DNA from: Odobenus rosmarus divergens
Taxonomy: Eukaryota > Chordata > Mammalia > Carnivora > Odobenidae
DNA: 64,000 bases
Direction of reading: 5' to 3'
Assembly (NCBI RefSeq): GCF_000321225.1
Contig: NW_004450397.1
Location: 4,373,669 to 4,437,668 of the forward strand
Below the pieces are notes generated by a model, which was not told the DNA's origin, made no database searches, and saw nothing but the letters and a program-made list of their open reading frames with translations. The number at the start of each line of letters is the position of its first letter. Position 1 is the stretch's first letter. The position numbers and the translations under genes were made by a program. This document shows positions 11,448 through 23,369 of the stretch, piece by piece.

Positions 11448-12565
11448 CATCTGCCTATTGTCTGAGTCAGGATTCTTAGAGGAACCAGACAACACACTCA
11501 GAGACTTTCTACTGAAGGTACTATATACAGATGTGTAGTTAAGAATAAGGGAACCAGTAGGGAGTGTTGAGTCACCCAAGAAGGTAACCTCCAGGAGTTA
11601 ATGCCGCCTTTAGGCCTGAAGGAGCAAAGGGAGGAAATGGTATGATGGAGTCTAGATGAACGAAGCATCATGAAAGAAGAATGACTCAACAGAAGCACTG
11701 GTCATAATGGAATGTAGCCACTGTAAGAACCATGACAGCAAGGAAGAATCAGGAGGAATAAATGTCTGAATCTCTCCTCCCTCCCTTTCATCTCCTGGTG
11801 ATGCCAACTGTTGACCAAACCCAACTATAAACCAGAGGACAAAGGGGCCTGGGTGATGCAGTCCATAGAGCTCAGTTCCAGGGCAGAGAAATCATCTGAG
11901 GTTGGGGACACACAGCACACCTGTGCCCCAACTCTCCCTCTCTATGAACACTTCTTAGCTACCACCTCCTCCTCTCCCTCTCCCTTCTCTGCCTCTCCTG
12001 CTTACACTTTGCCAGGCTGACTGAGCATCTCCTTAGGTGAAAAGTGCTGCCTGGACGGAGGTGATTAAAGCCACAGGACGTCTACCTACCGTGTGCAATG
12101 AAGGATTCACTGGCGCCAGTCCAGAGCCTTCCTAGACAGTCCCATTGACCTCCCACTGCTGCTGCTGCTATTTTGAATCCAAGTACAAACACAGTTCTTG
12201 CCTCTGTAGTCTCTTGATGGGAGGAGGTAGGTGGTGGGCATCTGTTGTTTTTGCTCCCAGCATCTATTCACCTCATCTTGATTACCAGCCCCAGCTCTGT
12301 GTGCAGTATCACCCTTTCTTCCCCCACTCTCAGCTTCAGGTAGGGTTGACTCATCCTGGCTCAGAGGTGGAAAACCTGACCCAGGCTTAAACCAATCATT
12401 GCACCTCATCCTCCTGTACACAGTAATTGGTTCAGGGATGGACATGATAGTGAGATTTTCTTAGAAATGTTGGGACAAAAACTGTTGTTTTCCAGATAGA
12501 ACACTGTAGAAGACATTGCGGTTGACTCTTCACTAACCATTCCACTCTAGGTAATTGTCTAAGCA
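11448..12565. other. Intergenic DNA, ancient LTR-like remnants
   Basis: About 11460-11890 resembles a decayed interspersed repeat (CAGGATTCTTAGAGGAACCAG; GGCCTGGGTGATGCAGTCCATAGAG), but I cannot assign a family. There is a short (CTG)n-like run near 12157-12169. No gene is seen. Confidence 0.4.
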
Positions 12566-12768
12566 AGGTTTTTCAATCTCAGCAATACTGACATGTTGAA
12601 CCAGATAGTCTTTGTTGTGAGGGCTGTGTCCTGTGCACTGTAGGATGCTTAGCATCATCCCTGTCCTCTACCTACTAGATGCCCACTACATGCCCAAAAG
12701 TGTCTTTGGATATTGTCTCTGTGAGACAACATCTTCCCTGGTTGAAAACCACTGGTCTAAGCTAACAT
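12566..12768 (-). mobile_element. MER20 (hAT-Charlie miniature element)
   Basis: The reverse complement reads as MER20: it begins AGTGGTTTTCAACC, contains CATCTAGTAGGTAGAGG and CATCCTACAGTGCACAGGAC, and ends near TGAGATTGAAAAACC. It is almost full length for this roughly 220-bp family. Confidence 0.8.
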
Positions 12769-15700
12769 GATAATTGTATCCCACTTGTCAGTGGTTGGTT
12801 GAAAAATGGGCAAGTAGAATAATTCTGTCCCATAAGATATGAGAAGTCTTCTAGGAGATTCTGGGAACATTTCCTTTTTCTGAAGAAAAAGCTGGAGGAA
12901 GAGATAGTTTTACTTCTTTTGCTGTGCATTGCAATGTCTGGATATGACACTTGGAATTCCAACAGCCACTGTGTGACCATGTGGGGGGCCATTCTGAGAG
13001 AGAAATTGATACTGAAAATAAAGGAGCAGACAAACTTGGCTCCTCAATGACATTATCAAGGCACTTAATTAAACAATCTGGATCTTGCTACATCTTTGGA
13101 TTTCTTGTTGTGTAAGGGGAAGATTTTCCTCATTGATTAAGCTAACTTGAATCATATTTTCTGTTGTTTGCAGCTCAAATTATCCCAGCCAACGAAGACT
13201 TTAATATGGATGTATGTGACCCTGAGAGTTTCTAGATGTTCTCTTGTGATCACAAAGGGAGATCCTACCTAAGACATGAGAAAATACAGACGATGCAGAG
13301 CTGAGAGGAGAGAAGAAATGTATTTTAGTGACAATGGTTCAGACATGTGAGACAATACATTTTCCTTGCTTGGTTTAGTCCATTTGAGTGGATTTTTCTG
13401 TCCCTTACGATAAAAAATGATCTAACTGATACAGATGGAAGAAGAATAGAGCCTCTAACACCAGAAAGTCACCTCAGAGTAAACAAGAGACATGAGTACT
13501 TAAGATATCAGTCCACCCAAATTAATCTGAACCTTTCAGCTATGTATATACCAGGAAGTAAATTGGAATAAGGTACTTCCCAACCTCCCTAGCCCACCTT
13601 CCCAAGTCTAAAAAATACTCCTGCCCAAAATATTAATAAAATTAAGCAAAGTGTGGCCCTCAAATATGGACAACTTCTCCCAATTTCAAATTCCACTGAC
13701 TCATTCTAGATTTTGCCTAGATGCTCCGTGTAGCTATTTCATCAAATTGAGTGATGCTGGATCCATAATAGGAAAGAGTTAAAAGTAAACTTAGATACAT
13801 CCTAAGTTTTTCACTTTTGCACAGGAGGAAACTGAGGGTCAGGGAGGGGGAATGATGACCAAGGTCACACAGTTCCCGAGTGCCAGAGCCAGGACCAGAA
13901 GCCACGTGTCCTGACTCTTCCTACCCCTATTCATTCTCCCTCCCTTCACCTACCAGATATTGGGTCTCATTTTCTGGAACAGTCCCTGCAGAGACTGGGG
14001 ACTTGGCTGGGCTTTCCTGGAGTGCTAGAAGCCACTCTCCCAGCATCCAAATATTCTCAGTCAGCGGCACCTGTGAGAACACGTGCTCTAGTATCTGGAG
14101 CAGCTGTGTCAGCAGCCCTGGGAAGCCCTACGACGGCCGGGACGCTCATCCTCAGCTGGGATAGAAGGCCTGTCTGGTGAAGCTGGTCCAATTGCCTGCC
14201 CTCCTTCAGGCTGAGCCAGAGCCAGATGGATGCTGGAAGGGGGGAATAACTAGAGAGGGCAGAGTGGGAGAATGGGCCCTCCCAGTGGCAGGAGGCACAG
14301 CATCTTTTGTGCCACCAAAAATTCAATCCAAGTTTAAAGCTGACACAGGTGGAGTGGGCGGGCCTCTGTGATTTGATGGGTTCTCCGAGGTTCTGGCTGC
14401 CTAAAAATATCTCCTCTACCCACCTGCCTATGACACCCTCCCTTCTTATCGGGCCCGCAATTCCTGCCATTAAAGTCTCGAAGGTTGTAGATGACAAAGG
14501 ATGGAGCATGTTTCCCAGCAGGTCGCCGTTAAAGCAGGTTTCCTGGGAGTGGAAGGGAGGCCCTTGTGTCTGCTCCTTTTAGCACAAAGAGCTAATACTG
14601 CCAGGAGCTCAGAGAAGACGAGACTGGCCTACTTTACAATTTTGGCTCCTACTGAGACACCAGTCACTCAATTCATTCATGCCATATGACCAGGGCTTTG
14701 AAGAAATTAGGCAGTAGGCTTTAACAAAAATAAGGTAAAGATGCTGACAAGCAAAGTAACATATTCTGCCTCTCCTTTGCATTCTTATTTAGGTTTCTTC
14801 CCCCATGGGAACCTGGGTCCAAGTTGGAGAACTTTCCCATGCGCCTGCTGCAGCCAGCTATCAGAATCCTTCCAGAGCTCTGCAGGGTGCTCCAATTATT
14901 GCTGTTCTTGTTTTCCCCTAAATCCTTTCCCATTTCCTCTTGTCATCACATCCCTTGGGCCAATCCCAGAAGGAAATTTAAAATCCTGACATGCTCCTGA
15001 GAAGTAGAGGGATGAAATGGTGGGGGGCAGGGAGGGGCAGTGGGAGAGATTCATAACCCTGTTGATTGATTTTGTCCACTCCATTCCAACAGGTGTGAGC
15101 CTCTATTCTGCTCTATCAGAGGCTGGGGTGAGGGAGAGAGATCGACATGGAGGGTCAGAGGGAACGGTTGCTGACAGAAAGGGCCTGGCAGGCAGCAGAG
15201 TGATTAATTGTCTTGGGCTTGGGGAACAGACAATGGCCAGAGGAGCCGAGGGTAGTGTTGACAGGGTTGGGAGTTGTGCAAAGAATTTATAAGCTCTGGT
15301 GTGAAGGGGAAGCTCTCGAAATACTTACAAAGATGCTTGGTGTAGGGTTGATGGGTTGGAATCAGGGTGGATACCTTGGGTTTGGTCAGATAATTCATGC
15401 ATTCATTTACAAGGTGCACGTGGATAAGACTAGAGAACCCAGTTGAAGGAATGGATTAATGTCTGACCATTCTGCGATTGTCTTATCTGGGCCAGACACA
15501 CCCTGGTAGCAGGGGGTGGGGGAGATGGGGGTGGGTGGGGGATGGCTTGCCCGTGAAGCAGATGGATCCTCCCCATTGTCAGTCGTCCTGGCAAGACTTT
15601 AATCAGTTGTTTGCTCTAAGAATATAAGGAGGAGGGACTTCCATTGGGGAGAAAAAAAGCGTATCTGTTCTCCTCAGGGTACCCCTTCAGCTGGTGCCTC

Positions 15701-17095
15701 AAGGCCAAGAACAGCCCCAGGATATTTCTGGTGTGGGTACACATTCAGGCAGGACCGCTGCCCTTTGTCAATGGAGGCCCACAAGGGGCCAAGCAAGGAA
15801 ATAGATTTAAAGGATGAGCCTGATATGGGGCAAGGGTTTTTGACCATTCTCAGTTTTTACAATTTCCTTTCATTAATCCTGGACTTAGAGAAAGTTCTTA
15901 AGATACATAATGTGGTTTCAGTGATGCTGTTGAAGCTGAGGGAAGCAGCTAGCACCTGTCTGGGACCCAGCAGCGGAGCAGTGGCTGGAGAAGTAGAAAC
16001 AGTGGCAGCCGCAGGGCCCCTGCACCCACTAGGAATGTCATGGAAGTCAGTGGCTGAAGCAGTGGCTCATGGACTTGTTCCTGAGCAATGGGTAAGGCAG
16101 GATTCTGGGAAGCCCTCAGAATGGTCTGAGAAGGCTAGGGTCTCAGCTCGGGCCACTGTAATTTGAGGCACTTCTTTTGTAGTCTCAAACACATCCTGAG
16201 GGACCCGGCATTTTGTTAGGCTCTAGGGATATAGGGATGAATTGGACATGATCCCTCCCCTGAGGGCCCTTCCTACCTAAGTGACTTTACCACATCCCTC
16301 CAGGTGTCTGGAAACAGAGGTCCCTGGGTAGGAAAAGGCACTCTGAATCCTGGGCACAGAGGGAGCGCACCACTCGATTCCCTTTGCATTGTCCACGTTG
16401 GCAGGCCCGTGGCTTGATTTTAGGAACCACCGGTTTGTAAGATCTGGAAAAAAGGTTGGGGAATATCTGATTCAACCCTCTGATTTTGCAGACTTAGGAA
16501 CATCTATATGGTAGGATCCGGTGGGGAGGACGATCTGATAGGATCTGGTGTCCAGATCTGTCCCTTAGCAAAGGGGCACTTTCTGTAAGTTGATATCAGA
16601 GCCTCACCCTGGAAATGAGGTTAGCCCTGTGGCCAAGCATGCAGGTTCACACAGAAGGATTCAAATCCTAGTTCCAGCTCTGTGACCATAGGCACATTAC
16701 TGAAACTATCGAAGGCTCATTTCCTCGTCTATAAAATGGGGACAATAACGGCAGCTACTCACAGGGTGAGTCCACTGGGGAGTAAATGAAAAAAATCTGT
16801 GTCAAGAACTTAGCACTGTGTATGGTACATTAAAAATGCTCCACGGATTTTAATTATTTAAGAAAAGCTTTTTTCTCAAAATATGCTCGAGTTGGGATTG
16901 ATTTGCCTTTTTTTGTGCCTCAAAGTATGTGTCAACTATAAACCTTGCTACTTTTGATATCATCAGTCATTACCAATGGATGAAAATACCCTTGCTGAAG
17001 CTCTTGATTCTCATTTCCCTGCAACTCTAGTGCTTTTTCCTGCATCTCACAGCCTCTGTAACACTACTGCTGGTAAGAGGTAATGTCCCGGTTAC
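12769..17095. other. Intergenic DNA with MIR fragments, no gene supported
   Basis: There is a minus-strand MIR at about 13795-13915 (GGAGGAAACTGAGGGTCAGGG, AAGGTCACACAG) and a plus-strand MIR at about 16625-16860 (TCATTTCCTCGTCTATAAAATGGGGA). The stretch 13900-15450 is less repetitive and has overlapping open frames on both strands up to 150 codons. None shows a protein family, codon structure or splice pattern that I would defend. A G-rich run lies near 15511-15541. Confidence 0.45.
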
Positions 17096-17560
17096 CTACT
17101 CTTGTGTAACAAACTACCCTACAATGTAGTGGCTTAAAACAGAAACTGTCTGTGTTCTATCTCATGGGTTTATGGGTCCAGAACTTGGGCAGGGCTTGGC
17201 TGGGTGGTTCTTTTGCTCCATTTAGTGTTGACAGAGGTTATGCGGTGATAATGAGTTTGCCCTGGTGCAAATGGCTAGAATTCTGGGCTCAGCTGGGATG
17301 GTCAAGGGCTTACACATAACCTCTCCAGCAAGGTGGCTTTTAAGGTAGTCAGACTTCTTACATGGAGACTGGGGATTTTATAAGCCAGTGCAACAAGAGT
17401 ATAACCTTGCTTCAGAATTTCCAGGACATTAGTTCTACCATATTCTGTTGGTCAATCAAGTCACTAACGCCAGATTCAAGAGAAGAAGAGTTAGACTCCA
17501 CTTCTCAGAGATAAGAGTAATGAAGGATTTGCAGCCATATTCAATCTACCAGAGGTAATG
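17096..17560 (-). mobile_element. Old LTR-like repeat
   Basis: The phrases CTTGTGTAACAAACTACCC, GTGGCTTAAAACAG, GGGCAGGGCTTGGCTGGGTGGTTCTT and ATTCTGTTGGTCAATCAAGTC are those of an ancient mammalian endogenous-retrovirus LTR in reverse orientation. Subfamily not assigned. No viral coding sequence. Confidence 0.5.
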
Positions 17561-17779
17561 AGAGCATACAGATCAACACTGTTAATGTAAAAATAGAAAC
17601 CACTGGGGGGAAAATAATAAAAGGAAATATACATGATTGTCCGTTCCCCACCCCCACGACCATGGATAGGGAAACTCTAAGCATGAGGATTGAAAGAAAC
17701 CAGTGACGCAAATTTTGATAGAGTTCAACCTTTTGTATTTCAAAAGCTTTATAAACAAGATCAAAAATAAAATGCAAGC

Positions 17780-18480
17780 CATTAAAAAAAAATTGCTACA
17801 ACATAGAACAGGCTAATGTTTCTAAGGTAGAAAATTAATACCAATAAATAAGAACAAATAAAGTCAATAGAAAAGTAGGGAAAGTAAATGAACAATTTCC
17901 CCAAACAAGAAATGCACATGATCAATAAATACACGGAAACACTTCAATTTCAGTCCAAAAAATAGAAATTAAAACCATTATAAGATATTTTATAATCTCA
18001 TTGACTTTGACTGACCAAAAATACTCATCTGGATACTGGCTAAGATGATGGGGAGACAGACATTCTCAACAAACTTCCTGGAAACCAACTTGATAAAATA
18101 TATCAAAAGCTTTTAAAATGTCATATTCTTTGAACCACTAATTCTGTTTCCAGCAATTTATCCAAAGGAAATAATTATCGGTGTGCACAAAGACTTAGAG
18201 ACAAAGATATTCACTGCAGTATTGTACAGACTAACAAAAATGGGAAGAAGTCTAACAATAAGAGTTTGCTTAAATAAATTATGATATGTTTGTATAGTGT
18301 AATCCAATGCCGCCATTGAAAACAAGGTAAAATATGCAACTGACACGAGGACATTTTCAAAATCCATTGTTAAAGGAAAAACATGCAGTATCATTCCATT
18401 TTTGCAAGAAAAAAATATATATTTACATAGAAAACAACTTTGGTACCAGACAAATGTCATTGCTTCCGCTACAGCCACTT
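17780..18480 (+). mobile_element. Ancient L1 (L1M-type) 3' fragment
   Basis: The order is that of the 3' end of old mammalian L1: CTTTGAACCACTAATTCTGT, then TTTATCCAAAGGAAATAAT, then GTGTGCACAAAGACTTA, then TTCACTGCAGTATTGTA, then TTAAATAAATTATGATA. The reading frame is broken throughout. Confidence 0.75.
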
Positions 18481-18512
18481 GAAGGTACAAATCTACTCTT
18501 TCAATATGACAG

Positions 18513-18962
18513 TCATGGGTTGAACTGTGTTTCCTCAAAAGATATTGAAATCCTAGCCTCCAGTATCTGTGAATGTGACCTTATTTGGAAATAGAAACTT
18601 TGTAGATGACCAAGTTGAGTTGAGGTCATTAAGGTGGATCCTAATCCAATATGACTGTGTCCTTATGGAAAGGGGAAAGCTGGATACAAACATATACCCA
18701 CAAGGGGAGCACCATGAGAGAATGAAGTGGAGATTGTGGTGATACAGCAGAAGCCAAGGAATGCCAAAGATCCCAGCAAACCATGAGACGTTAGGGAAGA
18801 GGCATGGTACATATCCTCCATCCAAGCCCCCAGAAGGAACCAACCCTACTGTCATCTTGATCTTGGACTTCGGGCCTGCAGAACTGTGAGACTAGGAATT
18901 TCTGTTGATTACGCCCCTAGTGTAGTGGTACTTTGTTATGACTGCCTTCACAAACTAATACA
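18513..18962 (+). mobile_element. MLT1-type MaLR LTR, nearly complete
   Basis: It starts GGTTGAACTGTGTTTCC. It continues with GAATGTGACCTTATTTGGAAA, CTAATCCAATATGACTG, GAAGGAACCAACCC and AACTGTGAGAC, and ends CAAACTAATACAG. This is the full order of an MLT1 solo LTR about 450 bp long. No internal retroviral genes are attached. Confidence 0.85.
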
Positions 18963-21220
18963 GATTTGTGACCTGGTTTACTGGATGAAGCTTCCTGGCC
19001 TAAGCTGGCGGTCTTCCTGGACTTGGAATTAGGACAATGAAATATGGAGCCAGTGAGACTGAAAAATCATAGAAGCCCCAGAGCAGGCATGAGGACCACA
19101 TGTGAACTAATGAGTGAGCAAAGAAGAGTGATCTTCGGAGACAGAAGACTGAAGCAGGTGGACCAATGAAGCAGAGATGCCCTGGGAGGGAGGTCGTCAG
19201 GCCCCTCAGAGACAGAGAGGGCAACTTTGGTGTCTGTTGGAGTTTAGTTCCCTTGAGGCCCAGGGACACTTTGTACCCTGTAGATTTCTCTGGAGTCCAT
19301 GGCCGCCTTTGATCAATATTCCTGTGTTGGGGCCAGCTGAAGTGGATTTCCACTGCTTACAACTCAAAGAGCATGGAAGACAACAGTCAGCATGGATCCA
19401 TAATGTCAGAAATGTCAGCACTGGGTATTTCCAGATGATGGTTCTTATTTCATTCTGAAGGCTTATTATAGTTTCTAATTTTTCTATGAGGAACCCATAT
19501 GATGTGTTTCATTTTTAAATTAAATAGATTAATTCATTTATTCATTCACTTAATATAGTTACTGAAAAGCTTCTAGACCCTAAGGATGCAATGAACAAAC
19601 CCACAAAAATCCTTATCCTTATGGAGCTAAAGATAAGGAAGATGGAGAAGTAAAATATAAATGGTGATAAGGGTTATGGAAAAAATAACGCAGGGGAGAG
19701 GGAGGGCATTGCCAGATGAGGAAAAGACTTTTAATTTTAGAGTGATCAGGGAAGGTTTCACTGAGAAGGTGAGTTTTTGAACCAAACCTTGAAAGAGGTG
19801 AGAGAAGAGGTCACTGCGTGTCTGCAAAGTGCCTGAGGCAGCCACATGCCAGGAGGCTGCTCAGCACAGAGACCTCTACAGACTGGCCTCCCGCCTCCGC
19901 AACCCCAGGGAGTGACCCAAGACAGACAAGGTGACAGCCTCAGTGTCTTCTGTGACCTGGCCTAAGAAGTCCCATTCCACACCCAGTATTTGCAATACAG
20001 TACTGGTTACACAGATCAGCCCTATTTAATAAGGGAGGAGACTCAAACAAGAATGTGAATACCAAGCAGCCCTTTTGGAGGCTGGCTACCACAGCTATTC
20101 TCTTTAAATGATCATTTCGAACATATGCAAAGATAGACGATTTGCCAAGTTCAACCCAATACCCTTTACAGGGGTTATCTAAACATAACTAAATTGAAGA
20201 AGCTAGTAATTCTCCAAGTTGTAACTTCCAAGGGACCTAATCTACGGTAGTTGATCTTCAATCTGCTAATCTCCTCCTGATGGTCATTTGTCCCCAGAAT
20301 GAAAGAATCTTCAACAGACATCAACATTAGCTGGCTTGAGCACAAAGAAATGGAATTTGGGGGAAGGATATGACTTTTCACGAGGAGTCGCTTTTAATGT
20401 AATTCATCTCCCACACCCAAGACTCCCCATCTCTCAGTTCAAAATGCCAAGTTCCTGGGAAAGGGGATCTGATGGGCTTGAACTGGGTCAGGTGGGCCCC
20501 ACCCTCACCTAGACCAATCACCTGTTGGGGTGGAGGGGTGGAGGCAAATGATACAAGGTCCACAACTGAGGGCTCAGCTTTGTGTTGTATGGAGGAAGTT
20601 CCCAGAGAAATGTGACACCCCAAGAAATTTCTATAAAGCTCATAGACATACTGTACACCAATGGTCACTATTGAGATTTTAACCTGGGAATGGTTTGCTT
20701 TTTTGTATTATTGCATGCACATTTGTCTGTATCCTGACATGAAATTATTTCATTTTTCAATATTTCAATATTCAATTTCATACTTCATTATTCAATAATG
20801 AGGAATTATTTCATTATTATATTGAGCAAAATGAACAGCAATTCTTTCATATCATCCTAGTATCCAGTTCAAAATTTCTTGATTGTCTCAAGGTGTTCTT
20901 TTTACATTTAAAACGTCTCCATTTTCGTTCCATTTTTTTACGTTTTATTTACCTTGATTCACATTTTGCATTTAATTAATTTGACTCACACTCTAATTTT
21001 TAGTCTAGCTCAGAGGGCACTTGGGAAGAGTGTGGCATGTTTGGGGCTGGCCCAGTGCTGGGTAGGGGTCTCACTCCTGGCACAGAGGGGACGGGTGTAG
21101 ATAGGTGGGTGCAGCCTGAACTTTTGCAATCTGTGAGACAATCCTGCACATGCCGGACCCCATGCTCCACACCACTTCCCCATGTCCCACCAACACATTT
21201 ATAGAGCTGGAAATTTATAA
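18963..21220. other. Intergenic DNA, no gene seen
   Basis: About 19500-19810 resembles an ancient L2-type repeat (TTCATTTATTCATTCACTTAAT; GGAAGGTTTCACTGAGAAGGTG). About 20750-20830 has a short cluster of TTCAATATTCAATTTC/ATTATTTCATTATT repeats. No coding sequence is supported. Confidence 0.45.
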
Positions 21221-21234
21221 TCATCTGATCTTTA

Positions 21235-21420
21235 TTTTTTTAAAAGATTTTATTTATTTATTTGACAGAAAGAGTCAGCGAGAGAGGGAACACAAGCAGG
21301 GGGAGTGGGAGAGGGAGAAGCAGGCTTCCTGCAGAGCAGGGAGCCCGATGTGGGGCTCGATCCCAGGACGCTGGGATCATGACCTAAGCCGATTAACCCA
21401 CTGAGCCACCCAGGTGCCCC
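21235..21420 (-). mobile_element. Carnivore tRNA-derived SINE with 14-bp target duplication
   Basis: In reverse orientation the head ends at 21420 (complement of GGGGCACCTGGGTGGCTCAG) and the A-rich tail lies at 21235-21262. It is bounded by a perfect direct repeat TCATCTGATCTTTA at 21221-21234 and 21421-21434, showing L1-mediated insertion. Confidence 0.95.
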
Positions 21421-21434
21421 TCATCTGATCTTTA

Positions 21435-23150
21435 AAATGTGATGTTTTACATGTGAACGGAAGGACTTTTTAAAATGGTTTTTCATATATGCTCGGTATA
21501 CACTAAGAATGGGACTGCTAGGCAAATTACAGAAAGATTGGACTTCACTGTGCTCAGTGCTTTCCCAGGAGTTGTCCAGCGTTTTGCAAAGTCACATCAC
21601 TGACGGCCATGCTGCTTGTGGTAACTGAGTCTCCAAACATGCCCACCTGCGTTAGCCTCCATTCATAGCTGTCCCACTGCGGTGATTTTACCTTTCGTGT
21701 CTGTTTCATAGTCTTCCGGGGCTGGCCTCTCTGTTAGTGTCTGTCAGCTCCTCGTTATGCCCAAACCAGACACAGAAGTGTCCAGCTTCATTCCCCTTAG
21801 GGTAACGTCCTGACATCCGGGTTTGGAGGGGGTCGGGACAAGAGGTGAGCATGCATTTCCCGAGCTCCCTGACTTCCACTGAGGGGGGCAAGGAATGCCC
21901 CTGTGGATCACAACAGAAGGGGCTTAGGTGGGAAGAAACACTTTGTTGTCGCCCCCTTGCCCCCCCGCCACCACCACAGCTGCCCCCCCCATCACCACTG
22001 CCCACCTTCAGAACAAAACTCCTACCGCACTCGCTCTAGAGTCAACTTAGGCCTCCCTAGGCGCCTCCACCCTGCCGGTCATTGGGCCAGGCATCTCACG
22101 AGCATCAACACAGGCATTATTGTCCCCATTTTACAGGTGAGGAAACTGACCCGGTTTCCACAGTGCAGGAAAAGACCCCGAGAAATCCTCCAAGAACCCT
22201 CACCTGCTTTCAGGAAGGGCTGGGTGGTCCTTTCCAAGTTCAGGCAGAGATGGGCCTTCTCTCTGTTCATTCCCTCTGTCCCTTCTTATGCCTGTGCAGG
22301 CTTGGAGGAAAAGAGGGGCTGGGAGGAGTTCTGGCCAGATGGCAGGGTAATAAATGTCTGATTTAATAATCTGCTGCTCTCCTCTTAATTAAAAGGCTTT
22401 CCCCTAAATGACTTGCTGATCACCCGAGAGCATACAGAGCTTGGGTGAGGTCTGGGGGCCAGAGGAAATTTAGACCGAGGAGGACCTGGAGAAAGAGGTG
22501 CCAGATGGGCCGAAGAAACCCACCCTACACATGCGGGGGGGCCAGCTTCGGGGCCTCCCTCCCTCGTCAGGTCTCAAACATATTCCATCTAATCACAGAG
22601 CCGTGAGGAACGGATTCTTCTTTGGGGTCTGGACTGTCCTGGAAGCTGACTTAGCCATAGGGTTTTTGAATTTCTAGGGTCAAGAATTCTATCTAACACA
22701 CACCTCGGCACTCAGGTTCCCCAAAGCCCTATCTGGCCTTGGGGGGTGGTGGGATGACCCACGGACCATATTGCGTATGTAGTGTTACTTACACCCTTGC
22801 TATCCAGGGGCAGCAGCAGGAGGAGTGTTGGGGGTGCCCATCGTTCCAGGCACTGTCAAGATCTGCAGTTGCAATCAGATGACACTGTTTAATAAGCCCC
22901 CTATTTCGTCTGTGCAATTATTCTGTACAAGTCCCGGTGACTAAAATCTGCTTTACAGCAATTATCATTCAGCAGCATGCTTTCAAAGCCTCATATGGAA
23001 TTAGAACATGGTATTGATAAAGTATTAGCTAAAGATTTAGACTTTGAGTTTGTTCATGAGAGATTGGATTAGTTAATATTGATACTACCTTCCCCGAACT
23101 TAAATTGTAGTGGAGAGACTGAGATGTCAAATTAAATCAAAGCCCACTGA
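21435..23150. other. Intergenic DNA, possible conserved non-coding blocks
   Basis: No gene. A short minus-strand MIR core lies at about 22115-22160 (CCCCATTTTACAGGTGAGGAAACTGA). The stretches 22340-22440 and 22865-23060 are repeat-free and rich in TAAT/ATTA core motifs. They look like candidates for regulatory DNA, but that is only an impression. Confidence 0.35.
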
Positions 23151-23298
23151 GCGCCTGGGTGGCTCAGTTGGTTAAGCGACTGCCTTCGGCTCAGGTCATG
23201 ATCCTGGAGTCCCGGGATCAAGTCCCGCATCGGGCTCCCTGCTCAGCGGGGAGTCTGCTTCTTCCTCTGACCCTCTCCCCTCTCATGCTCTCTCTCTC

Positions 23299-23342
<44 letters not shown>

Positions 23343-23360
23343 AATCTTAAAAAAAAAAAA
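23151..23360 (+). mobile_element. Carnivore tRNA-derived SINE with (AAAT)n tail
   Basis: The head is GCGCCTGGGTGGCTCAGTTGG. The body carries CTGCTCAGCGGGGAGTCTGC and a TC-rich stretch. The tail is about eleven AAAT units and then an A-run. The flanking repeat AAAGCCCAC occurs at 23139-23147 and 23361-23369. Confidence 0.95.
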
Positions 23361-23369
23361 AAAGCCCAC

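Noticed and set aside
11148..11579. 143-codon open frame on the minus strand with a His-Thr repeat
   Set aside because: It is the C-terminal end of L1 ORF2 read through a (CA)n tract; the L1 is truncated and dead.
14057..14509. 150-codon open frame on the minus strand, overlapping plus-strand frames
   Set aside because: GC-rich background makes long chance frames likely; no protein family, splice signals or codon bias support it.
21150..21404. Frames ending in a repeated QREREHKQGEWEREKQ-like motif here, at 36895 and at 59155
   Set aside because: This recurring peptide is the translation of the carnivore SINE body, not a protein family.
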